Source of the DNA: Paramacrobiotus metropolitanus
Lineage: Eukaryota > Tardigrada > Eutardigrada > Parachela > Macrobiotidae
DNA: 64,000 nt
Assembly (NCBI RefSeq): GCF_019649055.1
Contig: NW_026570315.1
Span: forward strand, 518,839-582,838
Direction of reading: 5' to 3'
Shown: positions 22,287 through 32,141 of the stretch, in pieces
Layout of the letters: each line of letters begins with the position of its first letter
How positions within the stretch are numbered: position 1 is the first letter of the stretch
Made by a program: the position numbers and the translations under genes
Notes under the pieces: model-generated
What the model was told of the DNA's origin: nothing
Seen by the model: the letters and a program-made list of their open reading frames with translations, nothing else
The model's database searches: none

Positions 22287-23715
22287 CCAAACCAGGTCGG
22301 AGCACGAAAGGACGGTTTAAACCGAAGGACACACAGTCACTTCCGCCGACCTCGCCGATGGAAACTTCACCGGCTCCGGAAGACAAGACTCAGCGAAAGA
22401 GTCAGCCGAAGACGACAAAGTCTAAGAAGAAGCCGGTGAAAAAGGACGAATCAAACACATCCGAATCCGAAGACGACGATGAGGATGATGAAGACTTCCA
22501 GACACCTGGAAGTGGATCCGGAAAGGACGATGACGACGATGAAAACGGTAAACCACCACCGCCACCGCCTTCGGCGCCCCAACAGCAGAGTGAACCCGAA
22601 ATATCCGACAAACAGGATAAGTCATCGGCCGACGGTAACAATGCCGACGAGCCGAAGCAAGAGGATAGTGGCGACGTTTACGTCCCCCGTTTTTATGGTC
22701 AACGAATACCAGTAACTCCCGACCCCGAACCGGATCGACTCCTAACGGAATGGGATGAAGACACCAGGGAGGAACTACCAAACGACATTCCCCCATTGGC
22801 CAACGTACGCGTAAAATATACGGGTATGATGCGCGCCCAACAGCCGAAACCCTCCGTCTCGGAATACGACCCCGGATGGATGTACACGTTCGCGGCTCTG
22901 AAGGCTCTTGCGACCCGGGGACCAAAGTTCGCCACATCAAGGATCGCCTTTAAACTCCTCCAACATTGGAAGGTGAACGAAGGCGAGTGGCGACAACTGA
23001 GCTACAATAACGTCAAACGGTACTGCGAACTCGGGTACCAGCGCGGAAAAATCATCCGGACACACACCAGCAATAAGAGGATGTACTTCGAATTTCCAGC
23101 GGACAAACTGGATCCGGCCCCGACACATATGAAGGATGGGTACACGCCATCGAAGCGTGTATGGAAATGACCTGGCATCCGGACGGAATAACGCGCGGTG
23201 AACTGATGCACCAACTACTGGCGCGATTCGACTTCGCGCGATTGGCGAAGAAACCTCAGCTGTCGGACCCGAAATACAAGCCGAAGAAAGACCCTAGGAA
23301 TAAGGGATACGACCTGGCCGATGAGTTGGAATGGGTCTTCGAAAAGGGATTCTTCCAAAGCGTTTCGCCTCCAACACGGATGACATCCAGGGCGGCCAGC
23401 GGTTCGTGGCTTGTAATCCGTCGACACACCGACATGGACATTTGCCAAAGGAACGACCGGCCACGGAGCAACAGAATGAGTCGACCGACTCTCTCCAGGT
23501 GGACCGGCCGGAACCAACCGACCCACCAACTCGGGAATGAGGGACGCGGAACGCGCCGGAGGGGTCGCAGAACCGACTACCCCCACAAAACACCACAAAG
23601 GTGTCAATACAGAAGTCGACCTATCTCATCAGACAAAACAAAGGCGCCTTGTACCAGCTCGCTAACCGACCGTAGAAATTATACCTGGCCCGACCGTAGT
23701 AATTACAGGGCGTAA
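22259..23715 (+). pseudogene. Acidic protein with tandem winged-helix-like domains (copy A, frameshifted)
   Basis: ATG at 22259 starts a basic N-terminus, an Asp/Glu tract (SEDDDEDDEDF, KDDDDDEN) and a Pro-rich stretch. Next comes a winged-helix-like domain at about residues 200-280 (YTFAALKALATRGPKFATSR ... VKRYCELGYQRGKIIRTHTS ... MYFEFP). A one-base shift near 23130 moves into a second such domain (EMTWHPDGITRGELMHQLLAR ... LEWVFEKGFF). A further shift occurs near 23360. Copy C has the same two domains in a single frame at 32748-33341. Winged helices usually bind DNA or RNA, so a chromatin or packaging role is possible. Both the domain call and the role are inferred from the helix-strand pattern. 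Confidence 0.6.
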
Positions 23716-23779
23716 AATTATAGGACTAATTATATAGAACGCATCCGACAAGTGGATTGCTCAATCTTTGTTTTAACAG
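23641..23779 (+). promoter_or_regulatory. Intergenic block with likely 3' splice site (copy A)
   Basis: Non-coding, with TATAGG-like words (TTACAGGGCGTAAAATTATAGG). It ends CAATCTTTGTTTTAACAG with AG at 23778-23779 and a pyrimidine tract just before. Copy C has the same arrangement at 33342-33486 (CATAGGGCGTAATTATCATAGG ... TTTCATTTCTGTTAACACAG), followed four bases later by an ATG. The two copies therefore share an acceptor-like site before the same ORF. Confidence 0.5.
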
Positions 23780-25567
23780 CCTCGGACGGAAGCATACACC
23801 AGAGACTGCCAACGGTGCAGCGAGAATTCGACGCCGCGGGGCAACAGACTCCCGTGCGCGCAGTGCATTATTTCCTTCACGAATGACCGAACTCCGGACA
23901 CAGGGAGGCAGACATACGCCTTGGCCCAAGCCCTCTATTTAAACGTCGTCGCTGGAAACCTCAGCGCATACAGACAGTTGGCTGGCCGAGAGAACCTCGT
24001 CAACCAGTTGCGGGCGTACGAACAAGATAATTTGGCCGTCATCCAACGTCAACGAACCAATGACGAAGGCTGGAAAGGCACTCGACCTCCGGTGCTAACT
24101 GCCCGACTCTTCGAGTGGCGCCAGCAACAGGATCTGGTGCGACAACAGGAAAAGAAGAAGAAGCTTAAAGAAGTCAACGAGAAAATCGCCAAAATGGAAG
24201 TTTACCCACCACCGACCCGTCATGAACCAGAAATAACAGTTCGGTTACCGGCACCCACACAGGGTCGCTCGGAACCAGAACAGCTGGTCAAGGAGATACG
24301 GGAAGTTTTCGTCGGAGACCCACACCGAACACTTCAGAACGTTGAAATGAAGATGATGATGAACATGCCGGATGGAACCCGACAGTTGGTTACCTTCACT
24401 CCGGCTACAGCAGAACAGTTGACGGCAATCCCACAAAGGGCTACGCCGGTAATTACGCAAGCTCAACCAGTTGTGTCCCAGCAGATCCCACAACCCGGAC
24501 CATCGGCGCAACCAATGGCGCCGCCGCCGTCGACGACTCAACAGCAGCGCCGACCGGCTAGAAATCTGGTTGGACACGACCTCCGACATCGAACTGGCCA
24601 CGATGCTCGACGCAGAATCGAGGAACAGCGGGCCATTATCAGAGGAGCTGGAAAAGAACCGACCAGACCTCCACCCGGCAAACGAACCGGAGCCGAAGAA
24701 GTCGGCATTGGACTGGTCGTCGACTCAACTAGCAAGTCGAAACGAAACTTTATCCCGCCAGAACCACAGCCGGACGCCGACATGGTGGAACCGGTAGCGC
24801 AACCCGAAACTCAACCTGACCAAATGGATGTGGACATAGCCGACCAGATGGCAAATCTCCCACAAGTGGAGGTGCCGGCTCGAGAAGACCCTCGTTACGA
24901 TGCCGCCCGCCAACAGGGAATCGAAATCGCCATGCCACACCCGAACGAACGGGCGAACTACATCATGAACACCATGGAGTATGAGGAACGACATCGCCCA
25001 CAGGTTTGGCGTATGGTCGAAAACTTACGACAGTTCCTCGTCCGATCCGGCTACCAGACGCTGATGGAACGACATCAATGGTTGCCGACCTTCAACATGA
25101 CTTCCCACACCAACCCGAATATGGAACATCCATATGACAGAGCGAACGCCTTGCCGTCAACGACCGACCCGGCCTTGCTGAATATACCGTTGCACAGTCC
25201 AGACGGACCACGATTAAGTCAGCTCGGCCCACGTGAATACCAATACGACGAGTTGGAAAGCGTAGCCCAGTTCGTCATTACCGACGCACACCCGGCTTTT
25301 GTCATCACGGCGGCTCGGGCAGCTCTGGACTTGCTGCAGTTTCTTCCACAGGAGGAGATCGCACTGGAACAGAACAGTACGGCAGCGGTACTACGCTACC
25401 TTTTTGCAGCACGACTCGGAAATTACCACTGCCACTTCACGTTATGCGGACTTTACCGGAATCAGAGGATCCCACCAGCGCTAGAAAACTATTGTAGCCC
25501 AACTTGGCTCGCCGATGAGAAGCATCATCCTCGCCGTCTGGTTAAGGGATCTCCTCTTCGCACATGA
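23780..25567 (+). CDS. CxxC protein with conserved C-terminal domain (copy A)
   Basis: The frame is open directly after the likely splice acceptor and has no upstream ATG, as expected if the start lies in a spliced leader exon. It begins with a zinc-ribbon-like pair, CQRC and CAQC, 14 residues apart (23811-23868). Then follow a conserved segment ALYLNVVAGNLSAYRQL (copy C: CFYLEVVKGNFDAYWHM), a Lys-rich helix, and a long Pro/Gln-rich linker. The C-terminal domain of about 190 residues matches copy C closely (YIMNTMEYEERHRPQVWRMV, AQFVITDAHPAFVITAARAA, LRYLFAARLG). No known family recognised. Conservation over two divergent copies argues that the product mattered to the element. Confidence 0.6.
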   Translation, partial: PRTEAYTRDCQRCSENSTPRGNRLPCAQCIISFTNDRTPDTGRQTYALAQALYLNVVAGNLSAYRQLAGRENLVNQLRAYEQDNLAVIQRQRTNDEGWKGTRPPVLTARLFEWRQQQDLVRQQEKKKKLKEVNEKIAKMEVYPPPTRHEPEITVRLPAPTQGRSEPEQLVKEIREVFVGDPHRTLQNVEMKMMMNMPDGTRQLVTFTPATAEQLTAIPQRATPVITQAQPVVSQQIPQPGPSAQPMAPPPSTTQQQRRPARNLVGHDLRHRTGHDARRRIEEQRAIIRGAGKEPTRPPPGKRTGAEEVGIGLVVDSTSKSKRNFIPPEPQPDADMVEPVAQPETQPDQMDVDIADQMANLPQVEVPAREDPRYDAARQQGIEIAMPHPNERANYIMNTMEYEERHRPQVWRMVENLRQFLVRSGYQTLMERHQWLPTFNMTSHTNPNMEHPYDRANALPSTTDPALLNIPLHSPDGPRLSQLGPREYQYDELESVAQFVITDAHPAFVITAARAALDLLQFLPQEEIALEQNSTAAVLRYLFAARLGNYHCHFTLCGLYRNQRIPPALENYCSPTWLADEKHHPRRLVKGSPLRT

Positions 25568-25702
25568 ACGACACGCCGGACGATACGCCATCCGAACTCA
25601 AGAACAAATCGACACGCACGACGACGCACCTCGATTTGTGAGCTGATATCGTACAGAGAAGCTCTTTCCGGCCGGATTTACTTCGCCCCCTACGAGGAAG
25701 GG

Positions 25703-25954
25703 ATGTCGGATGACGTGGCACCGGGCGCACGACCCTCAGCCTGGAAGCTGCGAAAACAGGTAGCCAAGGTGAAGAAGTCCCAAGCGGAACATCCGGGCCA
25801 GGAAACCAAAGAAGATACCGCGTCCCAGCGAAGTGCCTCTGGAAGCTGCAAACCAAAGGAGTCAACCTTACGACCTCATCACCGACCAAAACCCGACGAT
25901 GACGAAGAAGACTACTTCGGCGGCGAACCGCCGGTCGACGTGAATCTGGGATAA
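25703..25954 (+). CDS. Small charged ORF at the 3' end of the coding region (copy A)
   Basis: ATG at 25703, 83 residues, basic then acidic (KLRKQVAKVKKSQAEHPGQ, DDDEEDYFGGEPP). It follows the CxxC protein and may be its displaced C-terminus; copy C has a basic frame in the same place (35107-35419, NGRKRRRPTATRRGRR). It may be a separate small protein or the end of the previous one after a frameshift. No family recognised. Confidence 0.35.
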   Translation: MSDDVAPGARPSAWKLRKQVAKVKKSQAEHPGQETKEDTASQRSASGSCKPKESTLRPHHRPKPDDDEEDYFGGEPPVDVNLG

Positions 25955-28480
25955 GGACAGGTTTCCACAAAGGAAACCTAGTCCTTAGTCGTAATACCCT
26001 AAAAGGACATTGAGCCGAGAAACGGCACGGTCGAGAAACGACCTGGCTGATAAACAGCACCGTCGATAAACGACATGTAACCCGGAACGCACATTTCTCT
26101 TACGTTTTTCCCATAGATGCACCATGAACGTAACAGACGTCGACCACGAACATGCCACTATAGCCGACCACAAAGGTCGGCCGGATTCTTCGGTTTGACC
26201 CGGAAACGAGTGGTCAGACCTGGGTATTTTGGTTCTTTCACCGTACCGGTACGTCACCCGAGGAATCCCCTGGATAGAACTGGGCAACCGACCTCAGTTC
26301 CCCAGCCTGACATGAGCAGACCGCGGAAATCACATCTGCTAACATAGCATATCGTGAACCACATCTGCTACGGTTGGAGCCAACAGACGCCCCGACCAGT
26401 TAACAAGGCTAACCGTGGAAACCACTTACAACCGTCTGTTACATGGTGAGCATGAAGATTACTCCGACCAACCGACTCTGGAGTGAAGACCGAGAGGATT
26501 ACGCTAACATGGCGCGGAACACGTCGCTGCGCGTTCAGCGCCATGTTTGCCTGGCACCCGGTGCCGACTCGAAAACCGAGTAGCCGACCAGTAACCCCCG
26601 TCACCGAAGACAGTCGGACACCTCATTTGGATAAGTCGACCACAAAGGTCGACTGTGTCCAGCGAACAAATGGATTCCCAATGCCAGAACGACAGCAGAT
26701 CGTGTCAACTACGACTGACTACCTTAACCGACCACACAGGTCGGCGAAGCACGACATCATACTTGGATGGAATAGCAGGGACAACGAAACGACTGACGAC
26801 TTGTCGACCAACCAAACAACGGGAAGCATAAAATCACCAGCCAGGATCTGCTATATTAGCCGCCGACCACAAAGGTCGTACACGCTACAGGTAGATGGAA
26901 AGACCGCAGACCGCAGTAATAACGATCGCCACCGTATAAAAAGTCGTAACGGATTCTCCGTTGAACCCAGACCTACAGACTTTGTACCTGGCATCCAACC
27001 GACGTCTCCCCCGTAGGATATCGGAACTAACCGATTCACCGGTGACCACGACTACGCGCGTCTCGAACGTGCTGCAATTCCCTGAAGAAGAACAGCGACG
27101 GTGATTTGGCTACCGGTGTACCAACGACTCCGCCGCGACCTGCTTCCCCATGACTTAAATGGAACATCCTAGGCAGACCGTACTAGTGGCTACGATCTGC
27201 ACCCCCTAACGAGTCCGTGACGGAGGACAACTGCCCGCAACAGTACCGGCCAGCTGTTCTGCGTCATCGGCAAGGAACGAATCCCCCTGCGGACAAGAGT
27301 CGTCTTACCCCAACAGAAGTGGCTAGGTGTCTCTAGTTCGCGACGAAAAAACGGCAAAGTGGATCTCAGACGACCTCAGGATCCTTGCATGTGCATGAAG
27401 ATGGTATTTAAACCAAAGAGCTTGTTTTGTGAGCTAGGACCACAAAGGCCCTTTTTCACCACAAGCGTGCATGATTGCCTGATGAAGTACGAATTACTCG
27501 GCCAACAGACGCCATGGCAACCCGATAAGGACGTCGGAACTCGATTCCGTCCAGCTTGGATCCAACCCAGTGATCATATCAATCTCAGGCCGACCAGATA
27601 ACCGCTTACCAGCGGAAGCCGATGGCCGACCTCCAACCTTCAACACGGATAACCGATTGAGGTCGGATATGCATAGTGACCGACAACAGGTCGGCTAAAG
27701 TCGCCTGCATGAAAGAAGAGGTCGGAAAAAGGAACGTGAACATCACCGGTCACCTTGGTCGACCACCGAGGAACAAAAATTTCCGACCATCCGCCTTACA
27801 TCATAGTAATCGACCAACCGTTGGATAACATTATGACCGACCACAGGTCGGCTCGGCATAACGAGATGCCGACCAAGAAGATAGCGGATGGAAATACTAC
27901 TCCTAGCCACGAAGGTAGTATGAGGTAGTAGTCAGCCGCCCATTTCCACCGCGGGAACACGAAATTTCCGACCGGACCTTCGAGCCAGTTCGTCTCGGAT
28001 GAACCCATAACTAGGCTCGTGGTAGCAGATTGAACGGTTTTTAACCGACCACTTTTGAACGGAACTGCCGTACTCAGCAACCACACAGGTTGCACGATAT
28101 GAGTATCAATTTTTCCGACCTGACTTATGGAATTCGGAACTTAGCCGGATTTCCATGCCGCCGGTCGACTTACCGGTAGGCCGACCTTGGCCAACCGACC
28201 TCGGTCTAACTCCTCCACACAGAGAGGATGCCTCGGCATTCGTAACTACGACAGTGCCTCTCCTTTCGCAACGGACGGATGCGAGTCGGAAGTAAGTGTT
28301 TCACCGTGCTTACCCGACTTAGGTGAATTTTACCGGTCATGACGGATAACCCGAGAACCGACGCCTCGGATCCAGTCTACCGGACAACATTGGAAAGGAG
28401 ACCCCGTGGACTCGACGCCCCCGTGGAAGTCATCCTAGTCGGAATAAAGCCCCGGACAGATTTTGCATTTTTCTAGTATT
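25955..28480 (+). other. Long 3' non-coding region with an array of micro-hairpins (copy A)
   Basis: No credible coding frame. The region holds at least eight hairpins built on one plan, stem-ACACA/ACAAA-stem: 26163-26181, 26634-26654, 26728-26744, 26864-26878, 27437-27451, 27837-27851 (loop ACA), 27680-27694 (loop AACAG) and 28079-28095. The last has a different stem, GCAACC/GGTTGC, so complementarity rather than sequence is kept. The region ends at TCCTAGTCGGAATAAAGCC (28432-28450), matching CCTAGTCGGAACAAGCC in copy C (36480-36496). It looks like the 3' untranslated part of the element RNA. Confidence 0.6.
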
Positions 28481-30424
28481 TCTTTTCCTAACAAACGGAA
28501 TTGTATTTTTCTAGTTAGATCTCTTTAATAGATCTGCTTTGTTTAAAACAGGAAAACCGGTTACTAGAACGGATGGGACTACAGTTTTGAAAATTGGCAG
28601 TCTAGGACAGAAAAATTCTGTTAAGAGAAAAACAATTTTTTCAAGATTTTAGCGACCATAGGTCAAGCAGGAGATGACCATGTCGGACTAACACGCATGG
28701 TAACCATGTTGCACCGACATGTTTTCCATTACCGTTTACAACAGCTGATAGAAAAATCGTGTTGAACATGCCAATAGCTCAAACGTTAGATTTTAACGAG
28801 CACTTTAACAAAGATGCACTGTAATGGTCATCAAAATGACCAGTGGTCAAGGAAAGCTAAAACACGCAATAAACACTAATATGCACTAGCACATAGGTAA
28901 GTACTACTTTAATGTACGCAACAGTTGGTCACTTCTGCTCCACGTTTTGGACAATCGGTCATCGGCTTTATTGTGGATCATAAATCGAGTGACATATATT
29001 CATATACAATGAAAGTGATACTATATCCGGTTTGTGCAACTGAATGGTAGCGTGGAGGTAAAGCGCATAAAACAAGGCTGACGTGATCACTGCCTTTGAT
29101 CGACCGGTGGCCAGTTCAAAGACATTGTACAATACAAGACTACAAGTGACCAATTGTTGAAAAAAGCGAAGTAACGCACTGATCCGCACAAGGGTTAGTA
29201 ATATTGTGCCAAAAAAAGCCGGTTACTGTACCGAAGAACGACTTTTAATTTTTAGACATTAATTTTTAAAAATTTGTGAGTGCTTTGTCTCAGACGGCAC
29301 CGCTGCTAAATACTCTGTAGTTTGGCGTTACCTATACTCAGAAACGCATTGTGAATACCCCCTTCCGTTGTATTCACCGTTTTGCACACACCGATGCTAA
29401 AGGTTACGAGCGCCCATGTAGCGGAAGGTCCGAATGGCGTGTTTGATGCAAGAGCAGACGTTTAATAACAAGGTATCTATGCGAATTGGTAACTTTAATA
29501 GTTGGTACCTCATTACTGTAGCTGAAGTTGCTGAACTCACTGGTCAGCCGGAATTCACAATGGATATACGAATTAGACTACGAGAATGGATTAGCCATGT
29601 TGCCGTATACCATCGGTATAAGCCTATAAGGAAAAGATCGCTTTCAAAGCACACTTACCATGCATGAGATGCACTGACCTATCTTCTGAGCTTTATCGTG
29701 GCTTTAGTGCTATTCAAAGAAGTCATTTCAAAACTTCTTTGTATTAATTCACATTGATTGTAGAAGCGTGTAGTCAAAAATTTCATTGTTTTGGATTTCC
29801 GGTCAGTGTTGACCGGTGGTCACTTTGCTGACCACTACGCTCACGTCAGTTAATACAGCTTTTTATGAGCTTTCTTTTGGTTGCTCATGGTACCGTGTAC
29901 GATAATTCTTCTAATTGATATGAATTTTTAAAGAAAATTAACTAATTAGTACCATGCCCAACCGTGTCACAACCGACATGGCATTTTTAAATGACCAGGG
30001 CTGACCAGTGGGCGCTTATTCTCTGAACTTCGCTTTAGTTCTTTATAAGGCTTAGGGATTACTTCTCTTGTAATTTTTTTGGTAATTATCTGATGTGGCG
30101 GTGGCTGTAGAGGCAAGAAGGACCTCCGGGAGCCCAGTTTCGTCAGTTTTGACCATGTTTGGTCACCCGCCGGACCTTCTGGGCAAGGTCCAGCTCACGA
30201 TTATATATTTTGAACTGTAGCCCAACATCACTTCTTTGAAATAAAACTAATAAAAGCAACCTATGACCATAACAACGGACAGCAGAAAAGAAGTCCTCAA
30301 CCATGTCGGTCTAACACGCATAGTGTGGAACGGGTTAACCCTTTGCTCACTGGAATTGTGATTAAACTTTATTGCATATTTTTCTTTCGCGTTGCATAAG
30401 ACTTCATTTTATTACATTTTCTTT
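28481..30424. other. AT-rich non-coding stretch with GACC-type palindromes
   Basis: No gene seen. Contains short palindromes such as TGACCAGTGGTCA (28839), GACCATAGGTC (28654) and TGACCGGTGGTCA (29809), and a direct repeat of about 25 bp (CCATGTCGG[A/T]CTAACACGCAT) at about 28679 and 30302. It may belong to the 3' end of copy A or be an unrelated insertion between the 3' UTR and the LTR-like segment; copy C has only about 200 bp in this place. Confidence 0.4.
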
Positions 30425-31150
30425 TACAATGTTCTCCGATGCCAACCGAAGCAAGAAGCCAGCCAACAGACGCATTACCGGTCCAACGAAACGCCCAAGC
30501 GAACTCTAGATTTTCGGCCGTGAGCTGCTTGCCTCTCACGGGTCTGGAAGGAAAAGATGGGACGGTCAACCGGACACCGGACTCCCACGGCCAGAGGACG
30601 CGTACCGGCGACCCTAGAAGGGTCCAACCGGGGAGTTGTGCGATACACTGGTGCGGTACCGAGTCGGAGCATCCTTCGCAGGAGCTCGGATTCCCGCCCA
30701 GAGGCATATCAGGCGTACGAGCCTGTGCGTGGTGCTACGCCCAAGAGTGGCGTATTTGCACTCACTTACATGCCGTATTCGCCTCTCTCGTGTACGTACG
30801 TGTGCTGCTGCACTGCACTCATCCACTGAAGTGGATATACCGCGTGCGTACACACTGAGCACACTTGCTCTCTCGTCCCTCTATCGCCGTATGACTCAGC
30901 GTTTATACGCTCGCGTTGGATAGAGTCCAGTCTGCGCTCAGCATCACACAGCACACAGCTGATATGGCCGCATCACGCACGTGGTTGCCGCCAGCGTCAT
31001 TCACGTTGGGACACGCTCACGGACGCATCTAGCAACCGTTTCTAGATTCAGCCATACTGGCTTTCTTCTTTTCTTCCTGCTATTACGCAGTGTTATCAGC
31101 CCTTTATTTGTCAATAAAGACATCCTGTGAGCTCCTCGTGCTTGCCTGTT
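30425..31150 (+). repeat. LTR-like segment of copy A (boundaries approximate)
   Basis: Matches copy C's LTR-like segment (36700-37300): GATTTCGGCCG, CGGGTCTGGA, GCAGGAGCTC.GATTCCCGC and CAGAGGCAT occur in the same order. It also shares GTACGAGCCTG.GCGTGGTGCTACGCC with 30717 and 47692, and ends with an AATAAA signal at 31113-31118 followed by a GT-rich stretch. Hairpin words such as GACCCTAGAAGGGTC (30612) are present. The exact ends are not resolved, because the 5' partner is off the window. Confidence 0.5.
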
Positions 31151-31164
31151 ACAAATTTTTAAAA

Positions 31165-31534
31165 TTAAAATTTCATTGCCGTAAATCCCTGTTACTCGAT
31201 AAACCGCATCGGCAAAAGTCTGAATACGTTCGGCATATAACCAAGGCTTGTTGAGATTTTCCGGTAGATGTCCGCGCATAGCATATAAAAAATCAAGGAC
31301 GCGATGGTAAATTCAGGATAACTGCGACATGTCGCGTCCCAGAAAATCAACGTTATCCACCCAGCGGTTGGGATATGCAAGTCGACAGAGTAACACGGCA
31401 AGAGCATGAACACCAGAAAGCTTTGTGCCATTAGAAGAATAAATCACATCCGGAATTCTTAAAACTCTTTTTAAGCGAACCAGATCCTCGTAACAGTGAA
31501 AGCGAAATTTCGCTCTGAATTTTTTCTGTACCAT
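31165..31534 (-). pseudogene. PIF/Harbinger transposase fragment
   Basis: The minus-strand frame reads KFRFHCYEDLVRLKRVLRIP, NGTKLSGVHALAVLLCRLAYP, NRWVDNVDFLGRDMSQLS, one TGA, then IYHRVLDFLYAMRGHL and WLYAERIQTFADAVYRVTG. This is the helical region that precedes the DDE core in PIF/Harbinger transposases. The core is absent, because the frame runs out into LTR-like sequence at about 31160, and the 5' side ends at a MITE. So it is a truncated relic antisense between copies A and C. Confidence 0.7.
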
Positions 31535-31538
31535 ATTA

Positions 31539-31680
31539 CTGTAGCCGCGCGATGAGTTTGCACCACAGAGTCTGGTATACGGGAATCATCGCACACGCTG
31601 CAGCACACTCTGCCTAGCGTATGCAGGGGGTAGACTGCGGCCGGGTCTGATAGTGGTGCAAACTCATCGCGCGGCTACAG
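31539..31680. mobile_element. 142-bp MITE with 28-bp perfect terminal inverted repeats
   Basis: CTGTAGCCGCGCGATGAGTT (31539) continues to 28 bases that are exactly complementary to 31653-31680. The element is flanked by TA on both sides (31537-31538 and 31681-31682), which fits a Tc1/mariner-type target duplication. The 86-bp middle has no coding capacity. The perfect TIRs suggest a fairly recent insertion into the Harbinger relic. Confidence 0.85.
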
Positions 31681-32141
31681 TATGCAAATCTAAATCAAAT
31701 CGAGCATAAATCTTGTTATCCCGATCGTGTTCGTCATTAGCGATGACAATCAGAAGTATAATGGCCAAGCACTTTTTCAATACACTTGGCCGCCTAGACT
31801 TGCACTTTTTAAAAGAGAACGTCATTTTGAAATCTTACCACAGGAAATCAACTCAAACTGCAAGCCAGAAAAATACATATATGCCAAGTAACTATACTTG
31901 GTGGATTTGCTTTGCCTATACATGCCCTTTGTCTGCCCCTTCTGTGCTCGCCTTCCCGCGTGAAATTTTCGCAAAGCGAAACAGGCAGACATCCCTTAAG
32001 AGCGCAGGGCAGTGTGCCTCTGAGTCGGGTGCCTTTGAGTCGGAGCATCGGTCGAGTGCTTATCGCAAATACGGTACTGTGTCATTGCCTGACGCAGCTG
32101 GCCGGTCCCGGCCTCCTTCAGCGGCCCCATCAGCCTCTTCC

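Larger units (their letters stand above)
1..31150 (+). mobile_element. Giant Ty3/gypsy-like LTR element, copy A (5' end off window)
   Basis: This stretch reads in one orientation as the end of a coiled-coil ORF, Gag, aspartic protease, RT, RNase H and integrase, followed by about 17 kb of extra coding sequence, a hairpin-rich 3' non-coding region and an LTR-like segment with AATAAA at 31113. Nearly every part to about 9.5 kb has a collinear partner in copy B (52376-64000), and the 3' accessory genes have partners in copy C. The copy is decayed: stops and frameshifts in Gag, protease, RT and integrase, plus insertions of cox3 DNA, a MITE and a LINE. The LINE accounts for 4 kb. The 5' LTR is not in the window, so total length is unknown but exceeds 26 kb without insertions. 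Known giant Ty3 elements are plant Ogre and planarian Burro; whether this belongs to either is not shown here. Confidence 0.75.

Noticed and set aside
26163-28095. Nuclear-receptor response elements as the explanation of GACC...GGTC motifs in copy A
   Set aside because: Stems vary (GCAACC, ACACC, GGCACC), while the loop is fixed; a protein half-site would fix the arms instead. Kept only as an alternative for the TGACC...GGTCA cases in AT-rich DNA.
30369-30860. Several overlapping frames at about 30.4-30.9 kb on both strands
   Set aside because: The DNA is LTR-like and shared with 36.7 and 47.7 kb as non-coding repeat; the frames are not conserved between copies.
31001-31160. Extension of the Harbinger frame to 31001
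   Set aside because: Below about 31160 the sequence belongs to the LTR-like end of copy A (AATAAA at 31113); the frame stays open there by chance.
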